From Linderina pennispora (Eukaryota; Kickxellomycota; Kickxellomycetes; Kickxellales; Kickxellaceae): 64,000 nucleotides of DNA. Both the position numbers and the translations under genes were made by a program. Position 1 is the first letter of the stretch, and each line of letters opens with the position of its first letter. The stretch lies in contig NW_024468249.1 of the NCBI RefSeq assembly GCF_002104995.1, forward strand, positions 310,001 through 374,000, in the 5' to 3' direction. Shown here piece after piece: positions 44,975-56,536 of the stretch. Below the pieces are notes generated by a model. It had not been told where the DNA came from. It worked only from the letters and a program-made list of their open reading frames with translations, and did not search any database.

Positions 44975-47870
44975 TTACTCTTGATACACATCCTCGTCGG
45001 ATTCATCGTCCTCATCTTCGGATGATGCGGAGAGCAAATTGTCAAGATCGCGCGTAATCTCCTCGATACGTGCCTCTTTGGCAAGCTTCATAGGACTGTG
45101 ATACGATGGTGTGCCGTCATCTATCATCGAGAGAGCTGCAGCTCTGCGTGTTACAGGCGTCCTGGGCGGTACTGGTGCATCTTCATCCGACTCAGAATCA
45201 CTGGCACTGACACCGTCGATGTCAAAGTTGTGTTGCTCCGGCGACTCCGTCTCCACGACAGCAAGGAACTCAAAGACACTCGCCATTTCGGGCTCCTCCC
45301 TCCACGCCTCCATGGTAGCATCCTCTACCTTGTCAACATCAAGCAGCTTCAGAAGCAGCGTCTCGAAGCGATGCAGGGCGTTTTTGGTGATCATGTCGGT
45401 GATCAGCTGCTTGTCGGCCAATGCGCGCGCCAGCACAAACAGCTCCTGCGTCTGGATCATTGGCGTCGCATCGTCGAGCCCCAGCTTGTTGAGCATCTGC
45501 ACTAGAACCTTGCGGGTGTTATGCGGGGCACGGAATGTGCGCTTCAGTGCGTCGATGCCCAGCTTGACAAACCCGTCCATGCGTGTTGTCGAGCGAATAG
45601 GCGCGTTATTGTTCATGGCATAGATGGCCTCGAAGATACGGGGGTCTGTCCAGGCGACCAGCTGCTGCACGACCTGTCCGGGCGTGGCGGTGCTCTGGGC
45701 ATCGGCGGTTGCGGTCTGCTTCAGGAGATTGCTCAGGCGACAGATGGCCTCGATAGCTACGTCGCGCATCTGCTGCTGGTTCTCTGGAGTGATGTAGCTG
45801 TATGCCGGGAAGAAATAGGTCAGGCACTGGCGCAACCTGTAGTTGTTGACTGTCGATGGGTGGTAGTACAACACCAGCAGCTCCTCAAGAACAGCAGCGG
45901 GTTCGGGGATTCGGCGCGCATACAGCAGCCGTGCAATGCCCTCGGCGACAGTCGCCTGCACAGCCAAACTTTCGCTCTCGAGCTCCAGATACAGCACCTC
46001 CATGAACTCCTCGACCGACCCAACCGAAGGCGCCAGCTCACGCACGCCATACAAGAACGACAGATCCAGCATTGCCGCCAGGCCCTTTGTGTGCAGCTCA
46101 CCAGCCCCCTGGCGCACTGCCTGGGCAAACAAGCCGATGTTGTCGACCGCCATATTCTTGTCCAGCAAGCAGCACAGCGCCAGACACTCGATACCGTACT
46201 CTTGCAGAACGCTCTCGGAGCTCTGCACGGCAGGCACCACGCACTCGGTGAGCAGACCGTACATGGACGAGCCCTCTGACAGCGCGTCAAAGCAGCGCTG
46301 CAGAATGTACTTGATGATGATCAGGCACTTGATGCTGACCAGCAGTGCCTCGAGCCGGGCATTCTCTGCGTCTTCGGGCTCGTTGGCAGCACCCAGCTCG
46401 CGCACATCCGACACAACTTCGACCATGATGCGAATAAAGTCCTGCTCGTTGATCGACAGCTTGCGGATAATGTCGGCGATAGCCTCGATGTTGTTCTCGG
46501 GAATCTCCGGCACCAGCAGCATCTTGCGCATCAGCGTCAGCATCTCCCGCCGCCCGAGCTCGTCGGGGAAGTCGGACATCTTTGCGATCAGCAGCAGCTG
46601 GTGGATCACAAACTCAATGTCGGGCCGAGACTCATCGTCGGTCGCTGCCTCGAGCTTGGCGCCAAACACCTCCATCAGCTGCGCCAGCTTCATTGCCTCT
46701 GGCAGATGCTGGTCCATGCGGTCCGTGTCCTTGCGCTCGTTGAAAAACTCGAGGGTCGACCGGATCACAAACGCCATCTCCGGCGACAGGTTGTTCCACA
46801 GCTCCTCGTCGAACTGCAGGTTCTCTGGGATCTCCGGATACGCCGTGAATAGCGCCTGCATGACCTTGGCTGCATTGGGGCTGTCAACCACATCCAGCGC
46901 TGCTGTCAGCTCCAGGAGGTTCTGGTCCGCATACGTCAGCCAGCTCTCGCCAATCATGCGCACGCACGCTCGCTTGACATTGGCGTCTCGATCGTTGACT
47001 CCGGCTGTCAGCAGCCGCTCGCGGTCTTCGATGCTGAGCAGCCGGTAGTCCGAGCGACGGCATGACTTTCAAGAACAGGCACTTTCTGTTGGTCGCATCG
47101 ACATCGCGCGCTCGCTCCAGCACCAGCGGCAGGGTGGCCGTGTTCTTCTCAATGTTTAGAAGCACCGCCCGCCGCACCTCTGCGTTCGGATCATGCTGCA
47201 TGAGGTTCAGCAACGAATCCGTGACTTCGCCGCCCTCGGCGTCCTCGCCCGACTGCAGCTTGGAAAGCGCAATCGCTGCATGCACGCGAATCCCCGCCTC
47301 CTTGTCGCGGATGCGCTCGCTGAGCTTCTTGATCAAGTCGAAATACAGCTCCTCGTCAATCTCACCCAAACAAGTCACTGACATGGCTACGATCTGGCAG
47401 CACCGAAGCCGTGTCATCTTCTCCTTCGCCTGGAACCCCTGCAGCAAGTACCGGATCAGGAGCTCAACGAACCGCGATGATACAGAGTCCTCATCCTCGT
47501 CGTCGTCGTCACCTCCAAACACATCGTCCTTGTCCTTTTGGGCCTTTTCCTTTGCTGCTGCCTGCTGGTCTTTCTCGTAGCTGACCTGCACAAACGTCGC
47601 CAGCAGCTTGACGACGCGGTCTGCGCTGGGCTCGCGTTTCTTAACCGCCAGCATTTTGTTCAGGTTGCGGATTATTTCCTTGTTGAATGCGGCTTCGCCA
47701 GTCAGCTCTGCTTTGTCAAACTCGTGGCATTGCACCTGCAATTTGCGCAGAGACACAGCGTGCTTGCGCAGCCCTGTGCTGTTGCGCTGTGCCGCGTCGA
47801 ATATCCCCGGTATCACCGACCGCAGCGACGAGATCGTGTCTGCGCTTGGCTGCTGTGTCCTCTTGGGCAT
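44975..47870 (-). CDS. YCG1: Condensin subunit CAP-G (Ycg1/Cnd3-like), one frame break
   Basis: CAP-G is the HEAT-repeat subunit of condensin that, with the kleisin, binds DNA during chromosome compaction. The start is the ATG at 47870 (MPKRTQQPSADTISSLRSVI). Family stretches follow: ELLIRYLLQGFQAKEKMTRL, RCCQIVAMSVTCLGEIDEEL, and DPNAEVRRAVLLNIEKN. One frame change near 47060 joins RKCLFLKVMPSL to the second half, which continues ACVRMIGESWLTYADQNLLE. The C-terminus is acidic (SSEDEDDESDEDVYQE). Total is about 965 residues, close to yeast Ycg1. It is divergent from the Sel1-repeat gene. Confidence 0.9.
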
Positions 47871-48228
47871 ACTGTGACTGATTGAGGCTTGTAAGACTAG
47901 TGTGTGCGAATTGAAATGAGCTGAACCTCTGTTTACAATAACTTTTTCGCTCTGCCCTGTGTCTACGCACTAGGCGAACTGGCCCTTGATCCGCCAGCCT
48001 TGATCCCACGTCTGATCCCAGCGATCGACAACAACAGGCCGTTGGGCCCGCCGGCCAGTCTCGCTGCATACCTCTTTCTTTCTGGCAGAGCATGTCCTCT
48101 GTTCTCAAAGCCAGCTATTCATTGTATTAATACCGCCTCCCACTGCTCCCTCCATTCCTCCCCCATTTTTCACTCATCCATCCACTCGGCTCCATATTTG
48201 TACTTCACATCAAGCAGAGGCATTGCAA
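47871..48228. promoter_or_regulatory. Divergent CAP-G/Sel1-gene promoter region
   Basis: A 358-base gap between outward-facing starts. A CT-rich stretch (48140-48190) lies before the Sel1-gene ATG. Nothing more specific is seen. Confidence 0.4.
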
Positions 48229-49437
48229 ATGAGCTTCTTCAAGCGGACCATGTCGCGGTCCAAGCCGAAGGCGGACGCTAACCAGGCGGCCTCCCCACAG
48301 CGCTATCTCGATGCAGGCATTGAGGCAGCCAGGATGGACCATGGCCGTCAGCACCAGGCGCAACAGTATGATGACGGTATGAGCATGTACTCGCCAACAA
48401 TAGCATTGCACGGAAGCCCTCGTCCCAGTACCAGCAGCCATCACAACAGCACTATCTGTCGCCACAGCCTGGCCAGCAGCAGTTCCAGCCCCAGCCAGCA
48501 TCGCCAGTGTCGCCGCCAGGCCTCTACAACGAGGCCATGGTTATTCCACAACGTGGCAACTTGGATGACCCCCATGACGACTTTGACGATGCTGCCAGCT
48601 ACCATTCGACATCGTCGATCCCGGGGATGTCTGGCACAGTGAGCTCAAAACACGCTGCCGATGGAGACTATGCGCAGGCCGCACCATCTCGCTATCAGTA
48701 CATGGCCCAGCAGTCGCGTGGGGTAGCGTATGCGCAGCGCCATGACCTCGACAGCTATTACAGCACCGATGGCCACATGCCTCCGGGAGGCATTTCTGCG
48801 TTCGGCCGGCAAGAACCAGGAGCAGGACCCGCAATGCCGCAGCTCCCTGGATCACTGTCGGGCCGCGGCAAGCCGAAGGAAGAGGTAAAGCCCAAGTCAC
48901 CAGAGGAGCTGGCCGACGAGTACTTTTCAACGGCAGGTTAATTTCCACGAGGAAGGCGACTTTGTCAGTGCCACAGCGTATTTCAAGAAGGCCGCCGACG
49001 CGCACAGTCCCCTCGGCATGCTGTTTTATGGACTGTCGTTGCGCCATGGCTGGGGCTGCCAGCCAAACGAGAAGATTGCGTTCCTGTACCTGCAAAAGGC
49101 AGGCGAGCTCGTTATCCCCAGCGTCAAGGACATGAATCCGGCCGTCGCCGGTATGGCCAAGGAGGAGCTGGCAATGGCCATCTATGAGCTCGGCCAGAGC
49201 TACCGCCAGGGGTGGGGCGTGTCGCGCAACAAGAAGACCGCAGCGTACTATTTTGAAATTGCCGCTGAACTTGGCGACGCCGATGCCCAGGCTGATTTGG
49301 CTGCCTGTTACGAGTCTGGCGACGGTGTCAAGCGCGACAAGAAGAAAGCTGCACATTACTACCGCCTTGCACACAAGCAAGGGCACGAAGTGTTTGGCAA
49401 CTCATGGATCTTTAAGAAGAAATATGACTCTGATTAG
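48229..49437 (+). CDS. Sel1-repeat protein resembling Nif1/Dsf2, two frame breaks
   Basis: The ATG at 48229 (MSFFKRTMSRSKPKADAN) starts a disordered Ser/Gln/Pro-rich N-terminal half. Frame changes near 48450 and 48928 lead into a C-terminal block of Sel1-like repeats: GDFVSATAYFKKAADAHSPL, GMLFYGLSLRHGWGC, YELGQSYRQGWGVSRNKKTA and DLAACYESGDGVKRDKKKA. It ends GNSWIFKKKYDSD, a C-terminal signature I associate with fission yeast Nif1 and budding yeast Dsf2, proteins linked to mitotic-entry or cell-surface control. The Sel1 fold is certain; the specific ortholog is inferred. Chs4/Skt5-type chitin synthase activators are the alternative, but no CAAX end is present. Confidence 0.7.
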
Positions 49438-49993
49438 GTAGCCCACTTCACTTCCTTTGTGGCCTGTGTAGGAACTGACAAGTGCGCATAGAGCAACCAC
49501 CAGCAAGTGGTGGTCTGTCTGCCCCCAGCCGCTGTATGCATAGGCTGGTTACTGATATTGCCAATAGTTCTAGCGACGCCATGCAGATATATGCTGCTAG
49601 TTTCGAAAGCTACCGCCCATGGCCACCTAAGATAGCAGGGGTCTAGTCTCGGCAAAATCGACTAGAGACGACACTGACTAAAGGTAGTCTTGCTGCAGGC
49701 AGCTACTACCAGGATGAACTTGTAATAATTTCACATGTTACCGCTACTCAATATTCAAGTATATTTCCAGTTACTGTGCTGCCCCATCTCTCCTCGCTCA
49801 CTTCTCGGAGGCGAGGAAACCGCCGTAGCGGAGAGCGGCCACAACTGCCGGGCCGCGTGCACAAAAGAATTGGGGGGAAGTACAAAAAGCAGGCAGCCCA
49901 GATCGAGTTTCGCCCTCTCCCCCTGCTTGAACACACTCGACACCATCTTTCCCTCTTTTCAGCCCTCCTATTTAATTTTCGTTACTGAAAACT
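49438..49993. other. Intergenic, no gene seen
   Basis: About 555 bases, holding the promoter of the downstream reductase-like gene. A pyrimidine-rich stretch (49905-49980) precedes its start. No RNA gene or repeat is recognised. Confidence 0.4.
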
Positions 49994-51258
49994 ATGGACT
50001 CGTCGCGCAAGTAAGATATCCTCATTTGGGGCGCATCAGGCTTCACCGGAGCCCGGCTTATCACCTACCTGGCACAGAACGCACCCGAAGATGTCAAGAT
50101 CGCCGTAGGTGGTCGCAGCGAGTACAAGGTCGAGGCCACCCAGCGCCGGATCATTGCCAATAACCCTGAACTCAAGGACCGGGTCAAGTCTATGGACGTC
50201 CTGGTCGGCAGTGTCAGCAACGAAAAGCGCATCCGTGAGATTGTTGCACAGACCAGGGTTGTTGCGACAACGGTTGGCCCTTACGCGCTGCACGGGTCAG
50301 AGCTGGTCCGTGCCTGCGTTGAGGAAAAGACTGACTACTGTGACATCACTGGCGAGGTACCGTGGGTCAAGAAAATGCACGACGAGCTGAACGACAAGGC
50401 TGTTCGTAATAAGGTTCACATTGCGTCGTTCTGTGGTTTCGACAGCATTCCGGCCGACATTGGTTGCTTCATGCTGGCTGAATATGCGAAGCAGAAGCTG
50501 GACAAGCCGCTGCTTCACGTCAAGGGCTCAATTACCAGGGTGCGTGGTGGAGTTAGCGGTGGAACATTGGCCACTGCCATCGAGCAGATTGGCGACTTCA
50601 AGACCATCCTGTCTGAAAAGTTCCTGGGCAGCGAAGAGTCCACAGACACTGAAAAGACCCTCAGAAACCCGACATTCAACCGCAGCATGATCCACTATGA
50701 TAATCATGTCAAGCGCTGGCAGACATTCTGGATCATGGGTGAAGTCAACAATCGCGTTGCTGGGTGGGCTGGTCAGGTTCTCAACTACGGTCCGCGATTC
50801 ACCTACAGCGAGTCCATGTCGGCATATAACGTCATCCATGCAGTACTAGTGCCCATTGGTTTGGCATATTTTGCATTCTTGATGCTGTTCAGCTTTCATT
50901 CGCAATCTTCTGTTTGCGCTCAGCATCATTCCTCGGCCCGGGAGTGGACCGAGTGAGCGGGCAACCAAGGAAGGGGCATTTCACACTGAGTCTGGAAGGA
51001 TTCACCGATGAGGGTAGCGCCGTGTACGGCAAGGTCGTGGGCACCAGCGACCCGGGTTATGGTGAGACCATCAAATATCTGGGCGAGAGTGCACTGTGTC
51101 TGGCACTGGACCGCGACAGCTCATTCAAGCCAGGAGTGTACCCGCCTTCAATCATCATGGGCAATGCCCTGCTCTCTCGGCTTCGCAGTAGAGGATGCCA
51201 GTTCGAGGTCAGCAACACACCAATCGAGTCGAGCAAGCGCAAGAAGCACACTCAATAA
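49994..51258 (+). CDS. Saccharopine dehydrogenase-like oxidoreductase, early TAA and one frame break
   Basis: This belongs to the saccharopine dehydrogenase-like (SCCPDH) group, membrane or lipid-droplet linked proteins of unclear substrate. The ATG at 49994 gives MDSSRK, then a TAA at 50012-50014, then DILIWGASGFTGARLITYLA with the NAD(P)-binding GxSGxxG in the same frame. The family normally has Tyr at that codon (K-Y-D-I), so one substitution or miscalled base explains the stop. Further family stretches are TVGPYALHGSELVRACVEEK, DYCDITGEVPW and FCGFDSIPADIG. A hydrophobic segment lies at about 50850-50900, where a one-base shift occurs before ATKEGHFTLSLEGFTDEG. The end is GCQFEVSNTPIESSKRKKHT. 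About 420 residues. Confidence 0.82.
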
Positions 51259-53037
51259 GAGCAATTATTTTTTACATACTGGATGTCGAGTGCTAACATA
51301 CCTGTGGTACATTTGCCAAACACTGGCGAATCCTGAAACATGGAATACATATGTTACAGCATGAACTTTTGAAGGATACATGTGCAATCAGGTAATACCT
51401 CTCACAATTGTAAATGCCTCAGTTCTTATTCCAAAGTTAGTCTGAATCAAGCAGAGAAGGTGCTGTCCGTTTGTAATTGGGATATTGCACGAGGTGGTCT
51501 CATGAACCACCTATTTGTTCACCCGTCCTGTAGCCCAGCAGTCATGCGGAAAGTATACATAGGCTCTCAATTAGAAAAAAAACATCACCCTTCCAAACCC
51601 CCCTCACATTTCGGACCATGAGTTCAAACGATTAAGAAATTCCATGAGTCAAGAAAGTCGTTTACAGTAATAGCTCCATGATATTACCTGGGGTCAAGGT
51701 GCGATTTTAACACTTTTTGCCAATGACAAAATGACAACATTGCGTGTTTCTATTTGTTAACCTTAGGGATGGGACGAGTGTTTACGAGCGTGTATGTGAG
51801 CAGAATAAAAGGTGAAACAAGATTAGCTGAAGGAAAAAGGGGAGGGTCCAATCGGCCTTAGGTCTGATTTTATGTGGTTTGGTTGTTGGCATGGTGACGT
51901 GGGAGTGGATCAGGCATTCCAATGTCAACACGATTGGACCAGTCCTAGTTCATAAAGTATATACAAGGGAGGCGGTATGCTCGCGATTGTGTTCAATATA
52001 TGATAAGATATATTTAGCTATACTAGTCTTGTGATACTTCACGATCGCTAATAGTTGGCGAAGTGTAAGAAAGAAGTACAAACTATGCAACCAAGAAATA
52101 GTACTATACCAATGTTGAGGAGCATTGAGGTGAACCTAAAACTATGTTTGCTACTCGGGTACTTTTAAGCTTCATGTGGAAAGCATATTTGCTGGTCGGT
52201 TACATACGAGATGACATTAGTGCAATATCATAAATAAGGTCGATTGTAGTTTTTCTAATCCCCCTTGGTGGATTATTTTATGTAACTGGACTTAGAAACT
52301 TGAGGCAGCCACCGCAACTCATAAATAATTTTTGATTCAATGTGTGTATGCGGTAGTGTTAGGATCCGATGATATTTTGTAAATTATGAAACAAGGAGTG
52401 TTTGTAGTGATGCCAGACTGACCTATCATACAGCTGGTTGATCCAAAGCATACCTGCTATTTTAAGCTTGTTGCGTCCTGATAAATGCGAGAAGGATATT
52501 TAAAGGTGATATTTAGAATTGAAGAAAAAAGAGAAAAGAGGAAAGAGAAAAGACGGGCTGCGGAGATGTACCTTCAATGCAACCCGTTTGTGCAACTTGT
52601 CGGAGATCCGATGTTACTTCCATTGTGTAGGCTGTAGTAGGGCTCTTGTTGGCACCTGGCTTGCCAGTGTTAGAATCTCAAGATCCGATTACTGTGAACT
52701 ACATAGTTTTTCATCCTGTTGTCCTTTTTTCTTCTTTTTTGGCTGTGCCACCCGAGCGATGGTATAAAACCTTTGCGCTCGCCTCTCCCTTCCTACTTCT
52801 CTTTAGCTTTCTTCATCAATATATATTCCTTGACTCTGTCACTTTCTATTGCTGATACGCTCACACCGCTCGCACATTTCTGGATTAACATACCATCGCT
52901 TGACAGCTTGTTCAGAATCCGCGCTACACGAAAAGTTACACACATGCTCACATATATGGTATCTTTTCGCTACTCGTTTCTTATTTCTTTTTCCTTCTTG
53001 CCCTACATCACCTACCATGTGCTCTAGACCTACAACA
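51259..53037. other. AT-rich gene-poor stretch
   Basis: About 1.8 kb with no convincing coding region. Base composition is clearly more AT-rich than in the flanking genes. Apart from a TATA-like site near its right end it shows no feature I can name. Confidence 0.5.
52763..52768 (+). promoter_or_regulatory. TATA-box-like site before the Fanzor remnant
   Basis: TATAAA is followed by a pyrimidine-rich run (52783-52830), the usual layout of a fungal promoter. No intact gene follows; the next sequence is the truncated Fanzor copy. Confidence 0.3.
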
Positions 53038-53420
53038 CGTTCTGCTGCGAAAAGTCGCTGCAGACATTCCGGCATGTTCCCCAACCCGCGGCCCTACCAG
53101 AGATCGAAGAACCCAACTGTGAAGTGCCATGGCCTTCTCCGCTGTACAAGCGAGTCACGTAAGCGGGCCATGGCATAATACAGGCGGGCCTATTTGTCTC
53201 GACTCTTGAACCGCGATCTCGCAGCAGTTCTAAACTTCAGACTCATTTTCCAGTCACTCTGTGATTCAGGCAGAATTCCTGAACGGTTTCGTCATTCTAC
53301 GGCCATTGCTGCCGATGGTTCTGGCACCACCTCTGCAACAAAGAGCCGCGCAAGAGGCGTACAACAACATGCGATTCTGCTGGCAGCAGCAGCGAACCAG
53401 CGCTGAAGCGCCTACGCTGA
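53038..53420 (+). pseudogene. Fanzor nuclease remnant
   Basis: The C-terminal quarter of a Fanzor. It lacks RuvC-I and the RuvC-II Glu. A CAA to TAA change at 53176-53178 stops it after KRAMA, a zinc-finger Cys became Arg (53158-53160), and small indels shift the frame. NRDLAAVLNF with the third catalytic Asp persists after the stop. It cannot make an active nuclease. Confidence 0.88.
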
Positions 53421-53568
53421 GCAGCCCATCAAGATGGGAGATGTCCATGATCGCCATTGCACCAACAACCATCCGACACGTTCAAATGACCGGTTCGCCG
53501 TGATGCTCTTATCGACGTGCCAACCCATGCTGACTAGCAGCCAAGCTCGCGTCGCGAGCAGAGCAATT
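53421..53568 (+). ncRNA. Second copy of the putative Fanzor guide-RNA region
   Basis: The 3' segment is nearly the same as 19694-19841. The terminal hairpin is GCTCGC-GTC-GCGAGC (53545-53559): the stem is unchanged and only a loop base differs from copy 1. The GACACGT outer stem has one mismatch (ACGTGCC on the 3' side). Whether it is transcribed is unknown. A TATA-like site lies about 650 bases upstream. Confidence 0.4.
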
Positions 53569-53769
53569 GTTTATTCATTGCTGATGTAATTTTAAATATT
53601 TGCCAGCTTCTGCAATTGTGCAAACCGAAACATTTATCTGGAATCGTTCCAGGCTGTTTCTAATCGCATCGACAAACTCAGCCTTAGCAGTGACTCTCAT
53701 CACCGATGGTAGGAAAAGGCGACTTTGGAAAGTTTATCGCCTTCGATTCTATTTACAGAGCATACATCA

Positions 53770-54893
53770 AGGGCCTGCAGGCCGTTTATCTTGCGCACTC
53801 TGGATGCCAAGTGCTATAGCAGAATCGAGAACAGTTGGCCTTGTAACAGCACAGATATCAGCCTGCCGGTCGCCTGATTCCCAGAAATAACTGCCAGGAT
53901 CATGCCAGTCCATTGATGCACACAAAATGTGGAGATAATTCAGAACCGACAGCTGCTCCAAAAGACGACCAATGTGAGATGCAGGTGCAATATCTGTGTA
54001 TAGACATAGGCTCACCAGGTTTAGCCAACTGATTTGTACCGGAAAAGGAACAACCCCACCTAAAACAGCCCTGCGCACTCGTGATTCTACCGAATGGCAG
54101 CGAGTTACAGCGGATGTGGGGTCATCCCACCGGCTATCATCTTCAGGAGGAATCGCGAACAGCTACAAGCTGTCAATACTGCAAATGGTGGTTGTATCGA
54201 TATGTGCAAGCACACGGCGATTCTCGCTGATCTGCAATGTCTTCACTGGTGCGTCTGTGAGCGAGGAATGCAACTTTTGACAACCCCCAGCGGAACGACT
54301 AGTCGGTAGCCTTGAGAGCCTTGGGTATGGATGGTAAATTTGGGCAGTTGACAGAAGGTCGGATAGTTGGGATGTTGATGTGTCTTCAATTCCAAGTTTG
54401 AGAACTGTCAGGGTGGGAAGCGATAGTTTCTCATCAGATTGTGGTTGAAGGTCGAGCAAGGGAAGTCGCCTGCCTATGTCGAAGAGCCTCATTGTCTCAA
54501 GAGCATCAAGAGAAAACACTAGCAGCCCAGAGTCAAGTAAACAATTCATATCAAGCCCTAGTGCTGCTAAGTGGAGAGTAATTGGTGTGTCAAGAATCAA
54601 GGCCACCGGCGGGGCGTACTGTAGATAGATGAGCCTGCGGGTGTATATCGAGAGTAATGACGGATAGCGCGGTGAGGTCGTAAAATCGAATGATTGAGAT
54701 GTGTCCTGGCACAGGAGAGTAGGGGATGCTGTGAATGAATGATAAGCGGCCAGGCAAGGTCGTTAAGGTTGTCTCTGGGTCCGTGGTTGGAAGAGGTTGG
54801 AGAAGACTTAATAATTCCAGTGTGGCTCCCATGGCGGCGGCACACCAACCCCACATTTATGCTCGTTCTATAGTGCCTGGATATATTAGGCAC
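53770..54893 (-). pseudogene. Leucine-rich-repeat-like gene, broken
   Basis: Minus-strand coding sense moves through several frames: GATLELLSLLQPLPTTDPET, PGHISIIRFYDLTALSVITL, then HLAALGLDMNCLLDSGLLVF, LSLPTLTVLKLGIEDTSTSQ, and finally LLEQLSVLNYLHILCASMDW. The regular Leu spacing resembles the LRR or F-box-like families expanded in early-diverging fungi, but I cannot name a close relative. Stops interrupt it at several points and no intron set repairs it, so it is probably decayed. Confidence 0.4.
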
Positions 54894-55524
54894 ATCTGTC
54901 TGAGTTGCTGTTAAACATGCCCATTATGCTGAAGGGTTGTATCCTGCTGCAATTGCCCTGAGCAGTCGCAAACATGTGCTGCACGCCTGCTCACAGGAGC
55001 ACACGCAGCCAGTCTGGCGGATCGCACACTCGGAGATGAGCTCAGGGAAACAGCAGATGTTGGAAAGGGCTGAGCAAGGCTAATTCCCAAGTAGCTGGTC
55101 TGACAGCATTGCCATGTGTAAACGAGCTGCTTTGGTGTGACGGGCGAGGTGGCATGCACCACGCATATGCCCAGTAGGTCGAACAAAAAAGGCTGTCCGT
55201 AGTAGCCCACATTGCACCGTTCTGCTCACCCAGCGGTATATCAGCCAACGCAATGAAGAACACAGACCCCTAGCTACTTCGTCCTGAGGGGCTTCCTGAT
55301 ATGTGCGTTCCTGCAAGCTGCAGTCATCAATCGTGGGGATAGGCGTGTTCTACTTGGCACATATCCACCACATACCATCGCGTCTACTCTGACAAACCAC
55401 AGCCAGCAATTCCAACAATGCAGCTATGTGAACACCTTTCATTTATTGGCAAGAAGCAACAACAACAAAGAGGCATCCATGGTGCTTGGCCATACTGGCA
55501 ACTTGACAAGCAATGCAGGATTGC
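54894..55524. other. Intergenic, no gene seen
   Basis: About 630 bases between the LRR-like remnant and the last exon of ribosomal protein S13. Only short overlapping frames without motifs are present. Confidence 0.4.
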
Positions 55525-56234
55525 TTAAGAGACGATGGTCGAAGCGGTGGCAGCCTCGCTACAGAAAAGAAACAGAAAAACGCAGGCAAGAGTTAGCGAC
55601 AAGATGCACTTGACGACTATCGGCAAGCAAAGCAACGCACACAGCACCCAGAGGTGCTGCGCTCTCCCGGCCAGGAACCAGAGCCCAGGCCGTTGAACGG
55701 AGAAGGAGAGCGCCCCATCAGACAGCTCTCCAGTTTGCAAAACCCGCGCAATGTCCACAGCTTCGCTGGCACTAGAAATACACAGGCAATATACAGAGTG
55801 GGCGATACTTACTACTTCCAGTTGGGCGGGAGCTGGCCAGCGGTCTTGTAGTAGCGGGCAAGGCGGTGGATACGCGACTCGATGAGAATGAGGCGGTACT
55901 TGGCGTCGTTGTCCTTGCGGTTGCGCTCGAGGTGCTTGCGGACGGAGACAGCCTTCTTGATAAGGAAGTACAGGTCCTCGGGGATCTCGGGGGCCAGACC
56001 GTTGGCGCGCAGGATGCGGGTGACCTTGGTGCCGGTGATCGGAGCGACCATGGGGACGCCCTGCGAGTCACGCAGGATGACACCGATCTGCGACGGGTTG
56101 ATACCCTTGCGAGCGAGCTTGCAAATCTGGTCGCAGACGTCCTCGGGAGTGGCCTTGACCCACGAGGCGGGAGTGCGACGGTAGGGAGTGGCAGAGGAGC
56201 TGATACCCTTGCCCGGAGTGTGCATGCGACCCAT
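55525..56234 (-). CDS. RPS13: 40S ribosomal protein S13 (uS15), one intron
   Basis: This cytosolic small-subunit protein binds 18S rRNA. The start is the ATG at 56234 ([20 protein letters not shown]). Exon 1 runs to 55813 through [34 protein letters not shown] and [13 protein letters not shown] 254-base intron (55559-55812, GTAAGT...CTGTAG, with a CTAAC branch-like site) splits the Tyr codon, and a 34-base last exon supplies [10 protein letters not shown] and the stop. The joined protein is 151 residues, the canonical length, ending PPNWKYEAATAS. Without the intron the frame would stop at PPNWK, so the tiny last exon is easily missed. It is divergent from the downstream tail-anchored gene. 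Confidence 0.95.
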
Positions 56235-56536
56235 TTTGACTAGATTTTCTTAACCGCGAAGGAAAATTGAAATGAGGAAAGAAGAGGAGGAATCGGATTC
56301 AGGCGATGCACAGGCAGCGCTGGCATAAACCACCCCAGCCAGCGCGCTGAGAAGATGAGAAAAATTTTCACGGACCAATCAGGAGCGAGCCGATTCTGCA
56401 GCTCGCAGCTCGAGAGAGATCGGCTCATCGCCGTTGTTCACTTGTGATCGTCCAGTATTTAAGAGTCTGGACATGTTGTCATGAAGCACTATTTGCTTTA
56501 GTACACTTTTTGTAGTTATACACCCGGATACCACCC
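56235..56536. promoter_or_regulatory. Divergent RPS13/unknown-gene promoter with CCAAT box
   Basis: A 302-base gap between outward-facing starts. A CCAAT box (ACCAATCAGG, CCAAT at 56375-56379) sits in the middle, suited to Hap/NF-Y binding. Its direction of action cannot be told from sequence. Confidence 0.4.

Larger units (their letters stand above)
53038..53568 (+). mobile_element. Fanzor-bearing element, copy 2, 5'-truncated
   Basis: This 531-base segment matches 19311-19841 closely along its whole length, with one insertion (53077-53080 C run), one deletion (near 53346) and scattered substitutions. Homology starts abruptly at CGTTCTGCTGCG and ends at GAGCAATT, the same right end as copy 1. 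Only the zinc finger, RuvC-III region and 3' untranslated part remain. Confidence 0.85.

Noticed and set aside
55559..55812. snoRNA in the RPS13 intron, as U14 in vertebrates
   Set aside because: The U14 signature and a convincing C/D or H/ACA box pair are absent.
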